A stretch of 64,000 bases of DNA from JACJWR01 sp963842975 (GTDB lineage: Bacteria > Actinomycetota > Actinomycetes > S36-B12 > UBA10799). A model generated the notes under the pieces. It was given only the letters and a program-made list of their open reading frames with translations, was not told the DNA's origin and did not search any database. A program made the position numbers and the translations under genes. The stretch lies in assembly GCA_963842975.1 (NCBI GenBank), contig CAWJIH010000005.1, forward strand, positions 62,001-126,000, read 5' to 3'. Shown here in pieces: positions 26,863 to 35,311 of the stretch (its first letter is position 1; the number at the start of each line of letters is the position of its first letter).

Positions 26863-27769
26863 CCGAGATAGTCGAATCAACCCGGGTGACGTTTCCTACG
26901 GGTGCGATTGGAAGCAACCTCGACCGTCCTGGCAGTACTTGACCTGCCGATCGGCACCGGCGTCATCACTGCCGAGTCGCCGTTCCACCCGCTCGACCAC
27001 ACGTGGCCGGATCAACCTGCGGACACCGGCACTTTGACTCTCGGCGATGACTGCGTCAGCGTGATTGATTGCGTCACGGGGGCCCAACGCCTGGGTTCGG
27101 ACACGGTGAGCATTGGTTCCGATATCGGCGCTCGCCGAGGTGATGACGACTGGCACTGGTTTGTGGTGCACGTCGTGGACGCGCCTTACTCGGCAGCTCG
27201 CACGTGGGTCGGGGCGCAGGCGCGATTGCAGGTTGAACCGATTCGGCGCGCCCGTCTGAGTGCCTCCCACACGGCCTGCCATCTGATGGCGTTCGCGCTC
27301 AACGACGCCCTGGCGCGAGCGCTGGCGCAAAGTGCCGAACACCGATTCGCTGGGGAACCCCAACTTCGACGCAATCGCGATTACCTCCTCGCGAATCGGC
27401 CCGGAATCGAGCATCGATGTGTACCGGCTCGGGAAGTCCCTTCGCAAGAAGGGTTTCACCAGCGCAGCCACCGATACCCAGCCGAGTCTGGCCGAGTCCC
27501 TCGACGCCCTCGCAACTGCTGTGACGACGCGGCTCAGGGACTGGATCGGCACCGATGCGCCGGTGCGAGTCGACGCCCCGGACACCGGACTTGCCTCGCC
27601 CAGGAAGTGGGAATGCGAACTGCCTGAGGGGACGGCCACGGTGCTCTGTGGTGGCACACACGTGGACCGACTTTCCCAACTCGGGGAAGTCGAGGTGTCG
27701 GTGACGCTGAATGAAGACAACACCGAAATGACTATTGTCACCTCGCCGTCACCTCAGATTTGTGAGTGA
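26859..27769 (+). pseudogene. AlaX-like trans-editing protein (AlaRS editing-domain homologue), two +1 frameshifts
   Basis: GTG 26859 overlaps the ureohydrolase stop and reads TEIVESTRVTFPTG. One base is extra near 26903, after which LEATSTVLAVLDLP and DTGTLTLGDD follow, reaching the zinc motif HTACH in LSASHTACHLMAFALND. A second extra base near 27315 leads to VPNTDSLGNPNFDAIAI and the C-terminal zinc motif in TVLCGGTHV, then VEVSVTLNEDNTEMTIV. HxxxH plus CxxTH-type motifs define the alanyl-tRNA editing fold. Such free-standing proteins usually deacylate mischarged tRNA. Coupling to an amine gene is unusual. An alternative is that only the GTG at 26902 is used. Confidence 0.72.
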
Positions 27770-27971
27770 CCGCCGAGCGAAACGTACGTATTCGGTCAGG
27801 ATTTTCTCAAGAGAGTGATCCTTGTCACATTGTTTGCCGCAATCAACGCTTGAATTCGCATCAGTATGTGGTTCACGTCACGCCGACCCCGGTGTGAGGT
27901 GCCTCCCCGCCGGCCGGCCGCGGCGACTGTGAGGCCATCTGATGCGGCCGACAACTTCGAGGAGAACACGT

Positions 27972-28439
27972 ATGCGAGTAACACCGAAGATCGCCGGAGC
28001 ATTCGCCGCGGCAAGCGTTGCCCTGATCACCTTCACCGGCTGTACTCCCGCCCAGGTACAGGCGTGGCGCAATGCCCAGGTGCAGACGTCGTCAGCAGGT
28101 GAGCGCGCGATCTCTTCGGCCTACTCGGTGCTGGGCTACCGCTACACCTGGGGCGGCTCCTCGCCGTCCACCGGTTTCGACTGCTCCGGTTTGGTGCGTT
28201 GGGCCTACGGCACGGCTGGCGTGAATCTGCCTGGTGGTTCCTACAACCAGATCCACCGTGGCTACGCGGTTTCCTACCCGCAGCGCGGTGACTTGGTGTT
28301 CTACGGCCCCGGTGGTAGCCAGCACGTCGCCATCTACATCGGCAACGGTCAGGTTATCCAGGCCAGCAACCCCAGCACCGGCGTTCACACCGCCAGCATG
28401 TACTACATCGGTCAACCCTCAGCCTTCCGTCGGCTCTAA
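27972..28439 (+). CDS. NlpC/P60-family cell-wall hydrolase lipoprotein
   Basis: 155 residues. GAGGAGA 5-6 nt before ATG 27972 sets the start. A signal peptide ends at a lipobox-like TFTGC (Cys24). The NlpC/P60 domain has YTWGGSSPSTGFDCSGLVRW with catalytic Cys71 and SQHVAIYIGNG with the catalytic His. It would cut the D-Glu-meso-Dpm bond or a similar peptidoglycan link at the cell surface. It follows the AlaX-like gene after a 200-nt gap in which I could not recognise a known riboswitch. Confidence 0.9.
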   Translation: MRVTPKIAGAFAAASVALITFTGCTPAQVQAWRNAQVQTSSAGERAISSAYSVLGYRYTWGGSSPSTGFDCSGLVRWAYGTAGVNLPGGSYNQIHRGYAVSYPQRGDLVFYGPGGSQHVAIYIGNGQVIQASNPSTGVHTASMYYIGQPSAFRRL

Positions 28440-28540
28440 CTCCCGGCGGCCTGACATCGCCTGGGTTGGCCGCAACCGGTTGGCTGGGTGGACCGAGGGC
28501 GAAGGGTGGCAAGGCAGCGGCAAGGGTGAATGATGCGGCC

Positions 28541-30088
28541 ATGACGGTGTTGTTTCGAAACGGCACGGTGTGGACCGGGATCTGGCGTGATGGGGAAGTC
28601 ATCGTCAGTGACGCGGTCGCCGTGGTTGCGGGTCGGATCGCCGCCCTGGGTGCAGTTGCGCTCGAGATGGCGCAGGGCGCGCAGGTTGTCGACCTCGAGG
28701 GAGGTTTCCTGCTTCCAGGGTTCGGCGACGGCCACGCCCATCCGATGAAGGCCGGGGTAGCCTCACTGTTTGCACCGATCGCGGCGGAGTCCTCCATTGC
28801 GGGTGTGCAGCGGACGGTGGCCGAATGGGCTGCGGCTCATCCGGATGCGGCCTGGGTGAGAGGTGAGGGATACGACCCGGCGCTTGCCCCCGCGGGGGTG
28901 TTTGATCGGGCGTGGCTCGACGACGTGGTGCCGGATCGCCCAGTGATGCTTCGGGCGTCGGACTACCACACGGCGTGGGTCAACTCTCAGGCGCTTGCTG
29001 TGGCCGGCATCGACGAAAACACCCCGGATCCACCACGGGGCGTCATCGAACGGGCGCCACTGGGAACCTTGCGAGAGTGGGGTGCCTGGCGGCTCGTCGA
29101 GGCGCACTTGCCGCAGTTGACCGAAAGCCAACGGCGCGCCGCCGCGGGCTGGGCGGTGGACCAGATGGTGGCGAACGGAATCACGTTTGTACAAGATGCG
29201 TGGGTCGAAGCCGACGAACTTCTGATGTGGCAGTCAGCGCCACTGCGGGTGCGTGCGAACCTGGCGCTGCTGGCGGAACCGGAGAACTGGCGCACGCAGT
29301 TGGCATGGTTTGCCGACGTGCGCGCCCAGGATGCCGATCGGTTGACCGCGCGGAGCATCAAGTTCTTCGCCGACGGAATCGTCGAGGGCGGCACGGCTCA
29401 CATGCTCGAGCCGTACTGCGGCTGCGGCGGTCACGGTGTGGCCAACTGGCCAGCGGACGAGTTGGCCGCGGCAGTCACCGCCGTGGTGGGTGCCGGATTC
29501 CAGCCCCACATCCACGGTATTGGCGATGCCGGGATCAGAGTGGCGCTGGACGCTTTCGCCGCGGCCGCGCAGGTCCACGGGCACGCCGGGCGGCCGGTGG
29601 TTGCCCACTGCCAGGTGATTGATCGGGCCGACCTCGCGAGGTTTGTCGAGTTGGGCGTCACAGCCAATTTTGAGCCGTATTGGCTCAAGCTGGACCCCGA
29701 CCAGACGCAACTGTCGCAGCCGCGGCTCGGGCCAGATAGGTCGAGCCGGCAGTATCAGGTCGCCTCGCTGCTGCGTTCCGGCGCGAATGTGTCGTTCGGC
29801 AGCGATTGGCCTATCAGCTCGCTGAATCCGTTGGACGGCATTGCGGTGGCGGTGACTCGGCAGCTGCCGGATGGCACGCCTGCGGGCGGATGGCTACCGC
29901 AGGAGCGGCTCACCGTAGATGAGGCCTTGACGGCCTACACGGCCGGCGTCGCTCGACAGGTCGGGGCCGAGGACTTCGGCACCTTGCGGCCAGGCAATCG
30001 TGCCGAATTCGCATGGTTGGCTGTGGATCCCCGCACCGTGGACCCGTTGGCCATTGGTGACATCGAGATCCGGCGCCTGCCGGTGTAG
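28541..30088 (+). CDS. Metal-dependent amidohydrolase (YtcJ-like)
   Basis: 515 residues. The N-terminal beta-sandwich (TVLFRNGTVWTGI) leads to the metal motif GFGDGHAHPMKAG. SIKFFADGIVEGGTAHMLEPY, PHIHGIGDAGIRVALDAF, VAHCQVID and FGSDWPISSLNPLDGIAVAV are the core motifs of the YtcJ/N-substituted formamide deformylase group. The end RPGNRAEFAWLAVDPR is standard. Convergent with an amino-acid permease, which may import its substrate. ATG 28541 begins at the conserved fold; the frame is open a little further upstream. Substrate unknown. Confidence 0.85.
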   Translation: MTVLFRNGTVWTGIWRDGEVIVSDAVAVVAGRIAALGAVALEMAQGAQVVDLEGGFLLPGFGDGHAHPMKAGVASLFAPIAAESSIAGVQRTVAEWAAAHPDAAWVRGEGYDPALAPAGVFDRAWLDDVVPDRPVMLRASDYHTAWVNSQALAVAGIDENTPDPPRGVIERAPLGTLREWGAWRLVEAHLPQLTESQRRAAAGWAVDQMVANGITFVQDAWVEADELLMWQSAPLRVRANLALLAEPENWRTQLAWFADVRAQDADRLTARSIKFFADGIVEGGTAHMLEPYCGCGGHGVANWPADELAAAVTAVVGAGFQPHIHGIGDAGIRVALDAFAAAAQVHGHAGRPVVAHCQVIDRADLARFVELGVTANFEPYWLKLDPDQTQLSQPRLGPDRSSRQYQVASLLRSGANVSFGSDWPISSLNPLDGIAVAVTRQLPDGTPAGGWLPQERLTVDEALTAYTAGVARQVGAEDFGTLRPGNRAEFAWLAVDPRTVDPLAIGDIEIRRLPV

Positions 30089-30096
30089 CCTCGCCG

Positions 30097-31605
30097 CTAC
30101 TCCTCTGGCACCAGCACGGGGGAGTCGTGGTGCAGGGTCTTGCCTCGGAAGAAGTCCGGCATGAAGATCATCGTCACCGCCATCAGCACCGCACCCAAGG
30201 CCAATGATCCGACGCCGATCACGAACACCCCGCCGATTCCCCAAATGGTGGTGTAGCCGTAGTCCGGATTCAACGAATCGTAGGCGCTTTGGAACAAGGC
30301 GTACGTCAAGATCAGTGCCCCAGCCAGCGGGAAAATGAACTTGTTGAAGAGTTCTTTGGGGCCGCTGCGCAGCGACTGCTTGCGGAAGAACCACACCGCC
30401 GCCCAGCCCGTGAGCCCGTAGTAGAAGGCGATTGCCAAGCTGGTGGAGGCGACTGCGTCCTGCAACACGTTCGAACTGATCAGGCTCAGGCCGATGAATA
30501 GCGCGATTGAGACGACGCCCATCATCGTGGTCGAAAACGACGGCGTCATGTAGCGGGGGTGCACTACCGCGAACCGCCGTGGAATCGCGCGGTAGACGGC
30601 CATCGCCAAAGTGCCCCGCGCGGTCGGCAAGATGGTGGTCATCATCGAGGAGATCGCGGAAACCAGCACGGTGAAAGCAAGCAGTTTCGCGCCGAACACA
30701 CCGAGCACTGGTTCGGCCCAGATCGCGAAGATGTCGGAGGCGTCTTCCTCGCTGGACAGCTCGTTGATCCCCAAGTACGACAGTGCGGCAATCGTCACGA
30801 ACACATACAGGAACATCAAGATGATGGTCGAGAGGATGGCGGCACGGCCGGGGGTGGTGGTTGCGTCGTCGGTCTCCTCGTTGACAGCCAAGGTGGTGTC
30901 GAAGCCCCAGTAGATGAACAGGCACAGCAGGAAACCTTGCACAAAGGCCGACCACGACGAGATCTCGAACGGGTTGAACCATGACACTTGCGGAAGCATC
31001 GACAGCTCACCGAAACCGCCGCCACCGGCGACCGAGACCAGCGACACGATGCTGAGCATTCCCAAGGACACAATCTGCAGCGCGACCATGGCGTACTGCA
31101 GTTTTGCGGCGCCTTCGATGCCGCGGTAGGTGATGTAGGTCATGATCGCAACGAAGATGCTCCCGGTTGCGAGCATGACGAAGGTGTTCGCGGCTAGGTC
31201 GGGTAATCCGATCAGACTGTAGAAATAGTTGGCGGTCACCTCAGCGGCACTGGTCATGAAGATGATGCCAGCAATTGCAATACCCCAACCGCCCATCCAG
31301 CCGGTCTTCGGCCCGAAGGCTTTGGTGGCCCAGGTGAAGGTGGTGCCACAGTCGGGAATGACACTGTTGAGTTCCCGGTAGGCGACCGCGGTGAGCCACA
31401 TAGGCACGAAGGCCAGCAGCATCACGATCGGTGCCTGGTTCCCGACCGCCATCGCCACGAACGCGATGGTGGCCGCCAGCGAATATGCCGGCGCAGTCGA
31501 GGCCAATCCCAGGTTGACCGTAGACCACAGCCCAAGTGCGCCCTTGCGAAGACCTTTGTCCAGGTCGAGGTCGGCCTCGACCTCGGAGTAGCCCTCGATT
31601 GCCAT
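30097..31605 (-). CDS. APC-superfamily amino acid/polyamine permease
   Basis: 502 residues with about twelve hydrophobic segments. The start GLRKGALGLWSTVNLGLASTAPAYSLA and VAYRELNSVIPDCGTTFTWA are typical of the APC family (amino acid-polyamine-organocation). A cytoplasmic tail ends HHDSPVLVPEE. It is a second likely uptake route beside the ABC importer. A -10 TAGCGT (minus strand, 31617-31612) ends 6 nt before its ATG, so it is probably a leaderless single-gene transcript. Confidence 0.9.
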   Translation of the reverse strand: MAIEGYSEVEADLDLDKGLRKGALGLWSTVNLGLASTAPAYSLAATIAFVAMAVGNQAPIVMLLAFVPMWLTAVAYRELNSVIPDCGTTFTWATKAFGPKTGWMGGWGIAIAGIIFMTSAAEVTANYFYSLIGLPDLAANTFVMLATGSIFVAIMTYITYRGIEGAAKLQYAMVALQIVSLGMLSIVSLVSVAGGGGFGELSMLPQVSWFNPFEISSWSAFVQGFLLCLFIYWGFDTTLAVNEETDDATTTPGRAAILSTIILMFLYVFVTIAALSYLGINELSSEEDASDIFAIWAEPVLGVFGAKLLAFTVLVSAISSMMTTILPTARGTLAMAVYRAIPRRFAVVHPRYMTPSFSTTMMGVVSIALFIGLSLISSNVLQDAVASTSLAIAFYYGLTGWAAVWFFRKQSLRSGPKELFNKFIFPLAGALILTYALFQSAYDSLNPDYGYTTIWGIGGVFVIGVGSLALGAVLMAVTMIFMPDFFRGKTLHHDSPVLVPEE

Positions 31606-31611
31606 GAGCGA

Positions 31612-31617
31612 ACGCTA
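31612..31617 (-). promoter_or_regulatory. -10 box of the APC permease gene, leaderless
   Basis: TAGCGT on the minus strand, six bases before the ATG at 31605. No clear -35. Confidence 0.4.
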
Positions 31618-31731
31618 AAGCAAGAGTGCGGCCGATGCTGCCATATAGGCTTCTGCCACGCATGATCAGCTCCTTCCGGTCGACCGGAACATCTCAGCGG
31701 CGTTGGTAGCCGCAGTCAGGAGGACAGTCGG

Positions 31732-32961
31732 ATGCGGGTACTCATGCTTGGTGCCGGTGGGGTGGGGGAGTCGGCGGCGCTGATCGCGGCCAGGAGAGAC
31801 TTCTTCGAAGCCTGGGTGGTCGCCGATTACGACCTTGCACGGGCCCAACGGGTGGTCGATCGCACCGGGGATCCGCGATTCGTCGCCGCCCAGGTGGATG
31901 CCAATGACTTCACCGAGTTGGCGGCGCTGGCGCAACAACATGGAGCCACCCACATGCTCAACGTGGTGGACCCTCGCTTCGTGATGAACACCTTTGAGGC
32001 GGCGCGGCTCGCAGGTTGCGACTACCTCGACACCGCGATGAGTCTGTCCAGCAAGCATCCAGAGGAACCGTATTCGAAGACCGGCGTGAAGTTGGGTGAC
32101 CTGCAGTTCGCCGAGGCCGACGAATGGGAGCGCAACGAACGCCTGGCGCTGATCGGGATCGGCGTGGAGCCCGGGCTGGTGGACGTCTTCGCTCGATATG
32201 CCCACGACAAGCTGTTCAGCGAGATCGACGAACTCGGGGTGCGCGACGCATCCAACATGGTGGTGGCGGGCTACGACTTCGCACCGTCTTTCTCGATCTG
32301 GACAGTGATTGAGGAATGCCTGAATCCGCCGATCGTTTGGGAGAAGGACGAAGGCTGGTACACCACAGAACCCTTCTCAGGTGCGGAGGTTTTCGACTTC
32401 CCGGAGGGAATCGGCCCGGTGGAAGTTGTCAATGTGGAGCACGAAGAAGTGGTCCTCATGCCGCGCTGGATTCCGGCGCAGAAGGTGACCTTTAAGTTCG
32501 GCCTTGGCGACGAATTCATCGAGGTACTGAAGACGCTGCACAAACTGGGCCTGGACAAGGTCGAACCGGTGAACGTTCGGGGCCACCAAGTCAGCCCCCG
32601 CGATGTGGTCGCCGCTTGTCTGCCGGATCCAGCGAGTTTGGGCGACCGGATCACCGGGAAGACCTGCGCTGGCCTATACGTCACCGGTCGCGGCAAAGAT
32701 GGCCAGCCACGGGCGGTGTACATCTACCACGTTGCCGACAACGCGTGGACGATGAGCGAATACGGCACCCAGGCAGTGGTGTGGCAAACCGGTATGAATC
32801 CGGTGGTGGCGTTGGAGTTGCTGGCCACCGGGGAGTGGTCAGGCGCAGGGGTGCTCGGGCCGGAAGCCTTCCCGGCCGAACCATTCCTGGACTTGCTGCG
32901 CGACGGTTACGGTCAGCAGTGGGTTATCCAGGAACGTCCCGCGACTTCGGCGGGCTCCTGA
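31732..32961 (+). CDS. Saccharopine dehydrogenase-family reductase, carboxy(nor)spermidine dehydrogenase-like
   Basis: 409 residues. The N-terminal NADP-binding Rossmann fold is in MRVLMLGAGGVGESAALIAA. DYLDTAMSLSSKHPEEPYS, LALIGIGVEPGLVDVFARYA, EEVVLMPRWIPAQKVTFKFG, PDPASLGDRITGKTCAGLYV and VVWQTGMNPVVALELLATGE give the family layout. The C-terminal part recalls carboxynorspermidine dehydrogenase as much as saccharopine dehydrogenase. AGGAGG 8 nt before the ATG fixes the start. Convergent with gabT. It may reductively couple or split an amino-aldehyde and amino acid; direction and substrate are not readable. Confidence 0.78.
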   Translation: MRVLMLGAGGVGESAALIAARRDFFEAWVVADYDLARAQRVVDRTGDPRFVAAQVDANDFTELAALAQQHGATHMLNVVDPRFVMNTFEAARLAGCDYLDTAMSLSSKHPEEPYSKTGVKLGDLQFAEADEWERNERLALIGIGVEPGLVDVFARYAHDKLFSEIDELGVRDASNMVVAGYDFAPSFSIWTVIEECLNPPIVWEKDEGWYTTEPFSGAEVFDFPEGIGPVEVVNVEHEEVVLMPRWIPAQKVTFKFGLGDEFIEVLKTLHKLGLDKVEPVNVRGHQVSPRDVVAACLPDPASLGDRITGKTCAGLYVTGRGKDGQPRAVYIYHVADNAWTMSEYGTQAVVWQTGMNPVVALELLATGEWSGAGVLGPEAFPAEPFLDLLRDGYGQQWVIQERPATSAGS

Positions 32962-32964
32962 CCC

Positions 32965-34308
32965 CTATCGGGTCCCAGCTGCGAGGGCCTCGCCGACGAC
33001 GTCCAGGCCCTCGTGGAGCAGCTCGTTCGGGATCGTGAGCGGCGGCAGAAACCGGATCACATTGCCGTGGGTACCCGCGGTCAGCACCATCACGCCCTGG
33101 GCATGGCAGTGCTTGGCGATAGCAGCGGTCAATGCCGCGTCTGGCCTGCCGGTGTCCGGGTCCACAAACTCCACCCCGATCATCGCGCCGCGGCCGCGGA
33201 TGTCGCCGATCTGCGGATGCGCTTCGGCCATGGCGCCTAGACGGTCGTAGAAGATGGCCCCGATTTCTCGCGCCCGGGCTACCAACCCTTCGTTCTCGAT
33301 GGCGTCCAGAGCGCCCATCGCAGCGGCACACGCGGTGGGATTGCCGCCGTAGGTGCCACCCAGGCCGCCTGGATGCACCGCATCCATGAGTTCGGCCCGT
33401 CCGGTGACAGCAGCCAGCGGCAGCCCCCCGGCCATTCCTTTTGCCATCGTCATCATGTCCGGTACGACGCCTTCATGGTCGCAGGCGAACATGTCGCCGG
33501 TGCGGGCGAAGCCGGTCTGGACTTCGTCGGCGATGAAGACGATCCCGTGGTTGCGACAGTACTGGGCCAGCATGGACAGGAAACCGGGGGCGGGATCGAT
33601 GAAACCGCCTTCGCCCGCGATCGGCTCGATGATGATGGCGGCCACGTTGTCGCCGCCTAACTCGCGATCGATTCGCGTCATCGCGTGCTCTGCGGCTTGC
33701 ATGCCGGTGCGGCCGTCATGGAACGGGTAGGAACCGGCCACGCGATAGATCTCTGGCGCGAAGGGGCCAAAGTGCTGCTTGTAGGGCATGTTCTTGGCGG
33801 TCAACGCCAGTGTGAGGTTCGTCCGGCCGTGGTAGCCGTGTTCAAAGGCCACGACCGCTTGCCGACCGGTCGCGTGGCGGGCGATCTTGACCGCGTTCTC
33901 CACCGCCTCGGCACCGGAGTTGAACAGGGCGGTTCGTTTCTCATGATCCCCAGGCGTGAGCGCGTTGAGCCTTTCGGAGACCGCCAGATAGATCTCGTAG
34001 GGATTCACCATGAAGCAGGTGTGGGTGAACGACTGGACTTGCGCCTGAACGCCGGCGACGACGGCGGGGTTGGAGTTCCCGACGCTGGTCACCGCGATCC
34101 CAGAGCCAAGGTCGATCAGCGAGTTGCCGTCGACATCGACGAGGACCCCACCCCCAGCGGCGACAACGTAGACCGGTAGCACGACGCCGACCCCAGCGCT
34201 GACAGCCTGCTTTCGTCGCTGATCGAGTTCCGCTGACTTCGGGCCGGGGATGGCTGTGACGACGCGTCGTTCCTGCGGCAACCCGGGGCCGCCGATCATG
34301 TGCTCCAT
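32965..34308 (-). CDS. gabT: 4-aminobutyrate aminotransferase
   Basis: 447 residues from the ATG at 34308 (MEHMIGGPGLPQERRVVTAI), preferred because a -10 box sits 6 nt upstream; the frame is open ten codons further. Class III PLP fold: DLGSGIAVTSVGNSNP, LFNSGAEAVENAVKIAR, FEHGYHGRTNLTLALT, FIADEVQTGFARTGDMFA and the PLP lysine in MTMAKGMAGGLPLA. These match GabT well. It moves the amino group of GABA to 2-oxoglutarate, giving succinate semialdehyde for the GabD-like enzyme at 35312. Stops only 3 nt from the convergent reductase. Confidence 0.92.
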   Translation of the reverse strand: MEHMIGGPGLPQERRVVTAIPGPKSAELDQRRKQAVSAGVGVVLPVYVVAAGGGVLVDVDGNSLIDLGSGIAVTSVGNSNPAVVAGVQAQVQSFTHTCFMVNPYEIYLAVSERLNALTPGDHEKRTALFNSGAEAVENAVKIARHATGRQAVVAFEHGYHGRTNLTLALTAKNMPYKQHFGPFAPEIYRVAGSYPFHDGRTGMQAAEHAMTRIDRELGGDNVAAIIIEPIAGEGGFIDPAPGFLSMLAQYCRNHGIVFIADEVQTGFARTGDMFACDHEGVVPDMMTMAKGMAGGLPLAAVTGRAELMDAVHPGGLGGTYGGNPTACAAAMGALDAIENEGLVARAREIGAIFYDRLGAMAEAHPQIGDIRGRGAMIGVEFVDPDTGRPDAALTAAIAKHCHAQGVMVLTAGTHGNVIRFLPPLTIPNELLHEGLDVVGEALAAGTR

Positions 34309-34314
34309 GCGATC

Positions 34315-34320
34315 AGAATA
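34315..34320 (-). promoter_or_regulatory. -10 box of gabT, leaderless
   Basis: TATTCT on the minus strand, ending six bases before ATG 34308, which supports that start over the upstream one. Confidence 0.5.
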
Positions 34321-34502
34321 GGTCAGCAGGGCCAGCATCGCCTGATTCGCCCGCAGCCGAGAGCGGGACGGTCCGCAACCGCGGTGAGGGCGGAATCCTC
34401 GGCGCCAGCTTCAACGAGATGCGAGATCCAAGCAAGGCGTGGGCACGAACCACACTTTCGTGAGCGATTGGGCCGGTGAACGCAGTTGCGGTTCGGGCGG
34501 GC

Positions 34503-34508
34503 TAGCCT
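34503..34508 (+). promoter_or_regulatory. -10 box of the zinc-ribbon protein gene, leaderless
   Basis: TAGCCT ends six bases before the ATG at 34515. No clear -35. Confidence 0.45.
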
Positions 34509-34514
34509 GGGCCA

Positions 34515-35273
34515 ATGGGGACAGGGGAATCGTGTCAGTCATGTGGGGCCCACCTTCTGGACAGCCAGACCTACTGCACGTCGTGCGGCGCGGTCGTGCG
34601 CGCACGCCAGCAACCGGAGCAGTTAGCGCCTGATTCCGTACCCAGCTCATCCAAGGTGAAGCCAGCCTGGCCGCTACTGGCCGCGGCCGGTGGAGTCGTG
34701 GCGATTGCCCTGCTCGGTGGCGGTCTGTTGTGGGCGTCGTCAGGCGGCAGCCAAGATCCGGAGGCGGTCAGCGCCGTCGTCACCCCGCCTAGCGCACCGC
34801 CAACGTCGGCGGCAAGTCCCGCGCCCGTCGTCACGGTGACGGCGACGGCGACCACCGTGGTGGAGACCCCGGCGCCCACGGAAACCGTCTACATCACACC
34901 CGAGCGCAGCGGCCAGTCGTCAGCACCCGACTACTCCAGCGGAACAACTTTCGCCGGCTACTGGAGCGGAAGTATCCAAGGGGACTACTCGAACTATCGA
35001 GTTGTGCTCGACCTTGACGAAAGCATCAGCGGTTGGGTCAGCGGCACGGTCACGACTACGAAACTCCGCGACGGCAGCACTGGTGTGTGGGAAATTTCCG
35101 GCACTGCTTCGGGTGATCGCGTCGTGCTGACCCCCGATAATTGGATCAGCCGGCCGAACAGCACCTGGGAGCGGGACACTGTCACTCTCGTCAACTCCGG
35201 CGGCACCCTGACCGCGTCATTCGTGGATCCGCGGGAACCGAACAAGACGTGGGGCAGCACCGTCCTGTCGTAG
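34515..35273 (+). CDS. Zinc-ribbon membrane protein of unknown function
   Basis: 252 residues. An N-terminal double CxxC zinc ribbon (CQSCGAHLLDSQTYCTSCG) is cytoplasmic, followed by one transmembrane helix (LLAAAGGVVAIALLGGGLLW). A Pro/Ala/Thr-rich linker of ~60 residues leads to a C-terminal beta-rich domain (GTTFAGYWSGSIQGDYSNY, GSTGVWEISGTASGDRVVL, SWVSGTV-like strands) outside the cell. Similar zinc-ribbon plus single-helix proteins are common in actinobacteria, usually without known roles. I do not recognise the extracellular domain. It sits between gabT and gabD with its own promoter, so it need not be part of amine use. Confidence 0.75.
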   Translation: MGTGESCQSCGAHLLDSQTYCTSCGAVVRARQQPEQLAPDSVPSSSKVKPAWPLLAAAGGVVAIALLGGGLLWASSGGSQDPEAVSAVVTPPSAPPTSAASPAPVVTVTATATTVVETPAPTETVYITPERSGQSSAPDYSSGTTFAGYWSGSIQGDYSNYRVVLDLDESISGWVSGTVTTTKLRDGSTGVWEISGTASGDRVVLTPDNWISRPNSTWERDTVTLVNSGGTLTASFVDPREPNKTWGSTVLS

Positions 35274-35298
35274 ACCAGTGACGGCATCCGCTTGTGGC

Positions 35299-35304
35299 TA
35301 GGCT
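35299..35304 (+). promoter_or_regulatory. -10 box of the gabD-like gene, leaderless
   Basis: TAGGCT ends seven bases before ATG 35312. Confidence 0.45.
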
Positions 35305-35311
35305 GGCGGCT

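Noticed and set aside
27770..27971. A c-di-AMP (ydaO-type) riboswitch before the NlpC/P60 gene
   Set aside because: Such genes often have one, but I could not match the conserved core in these 200 nt.
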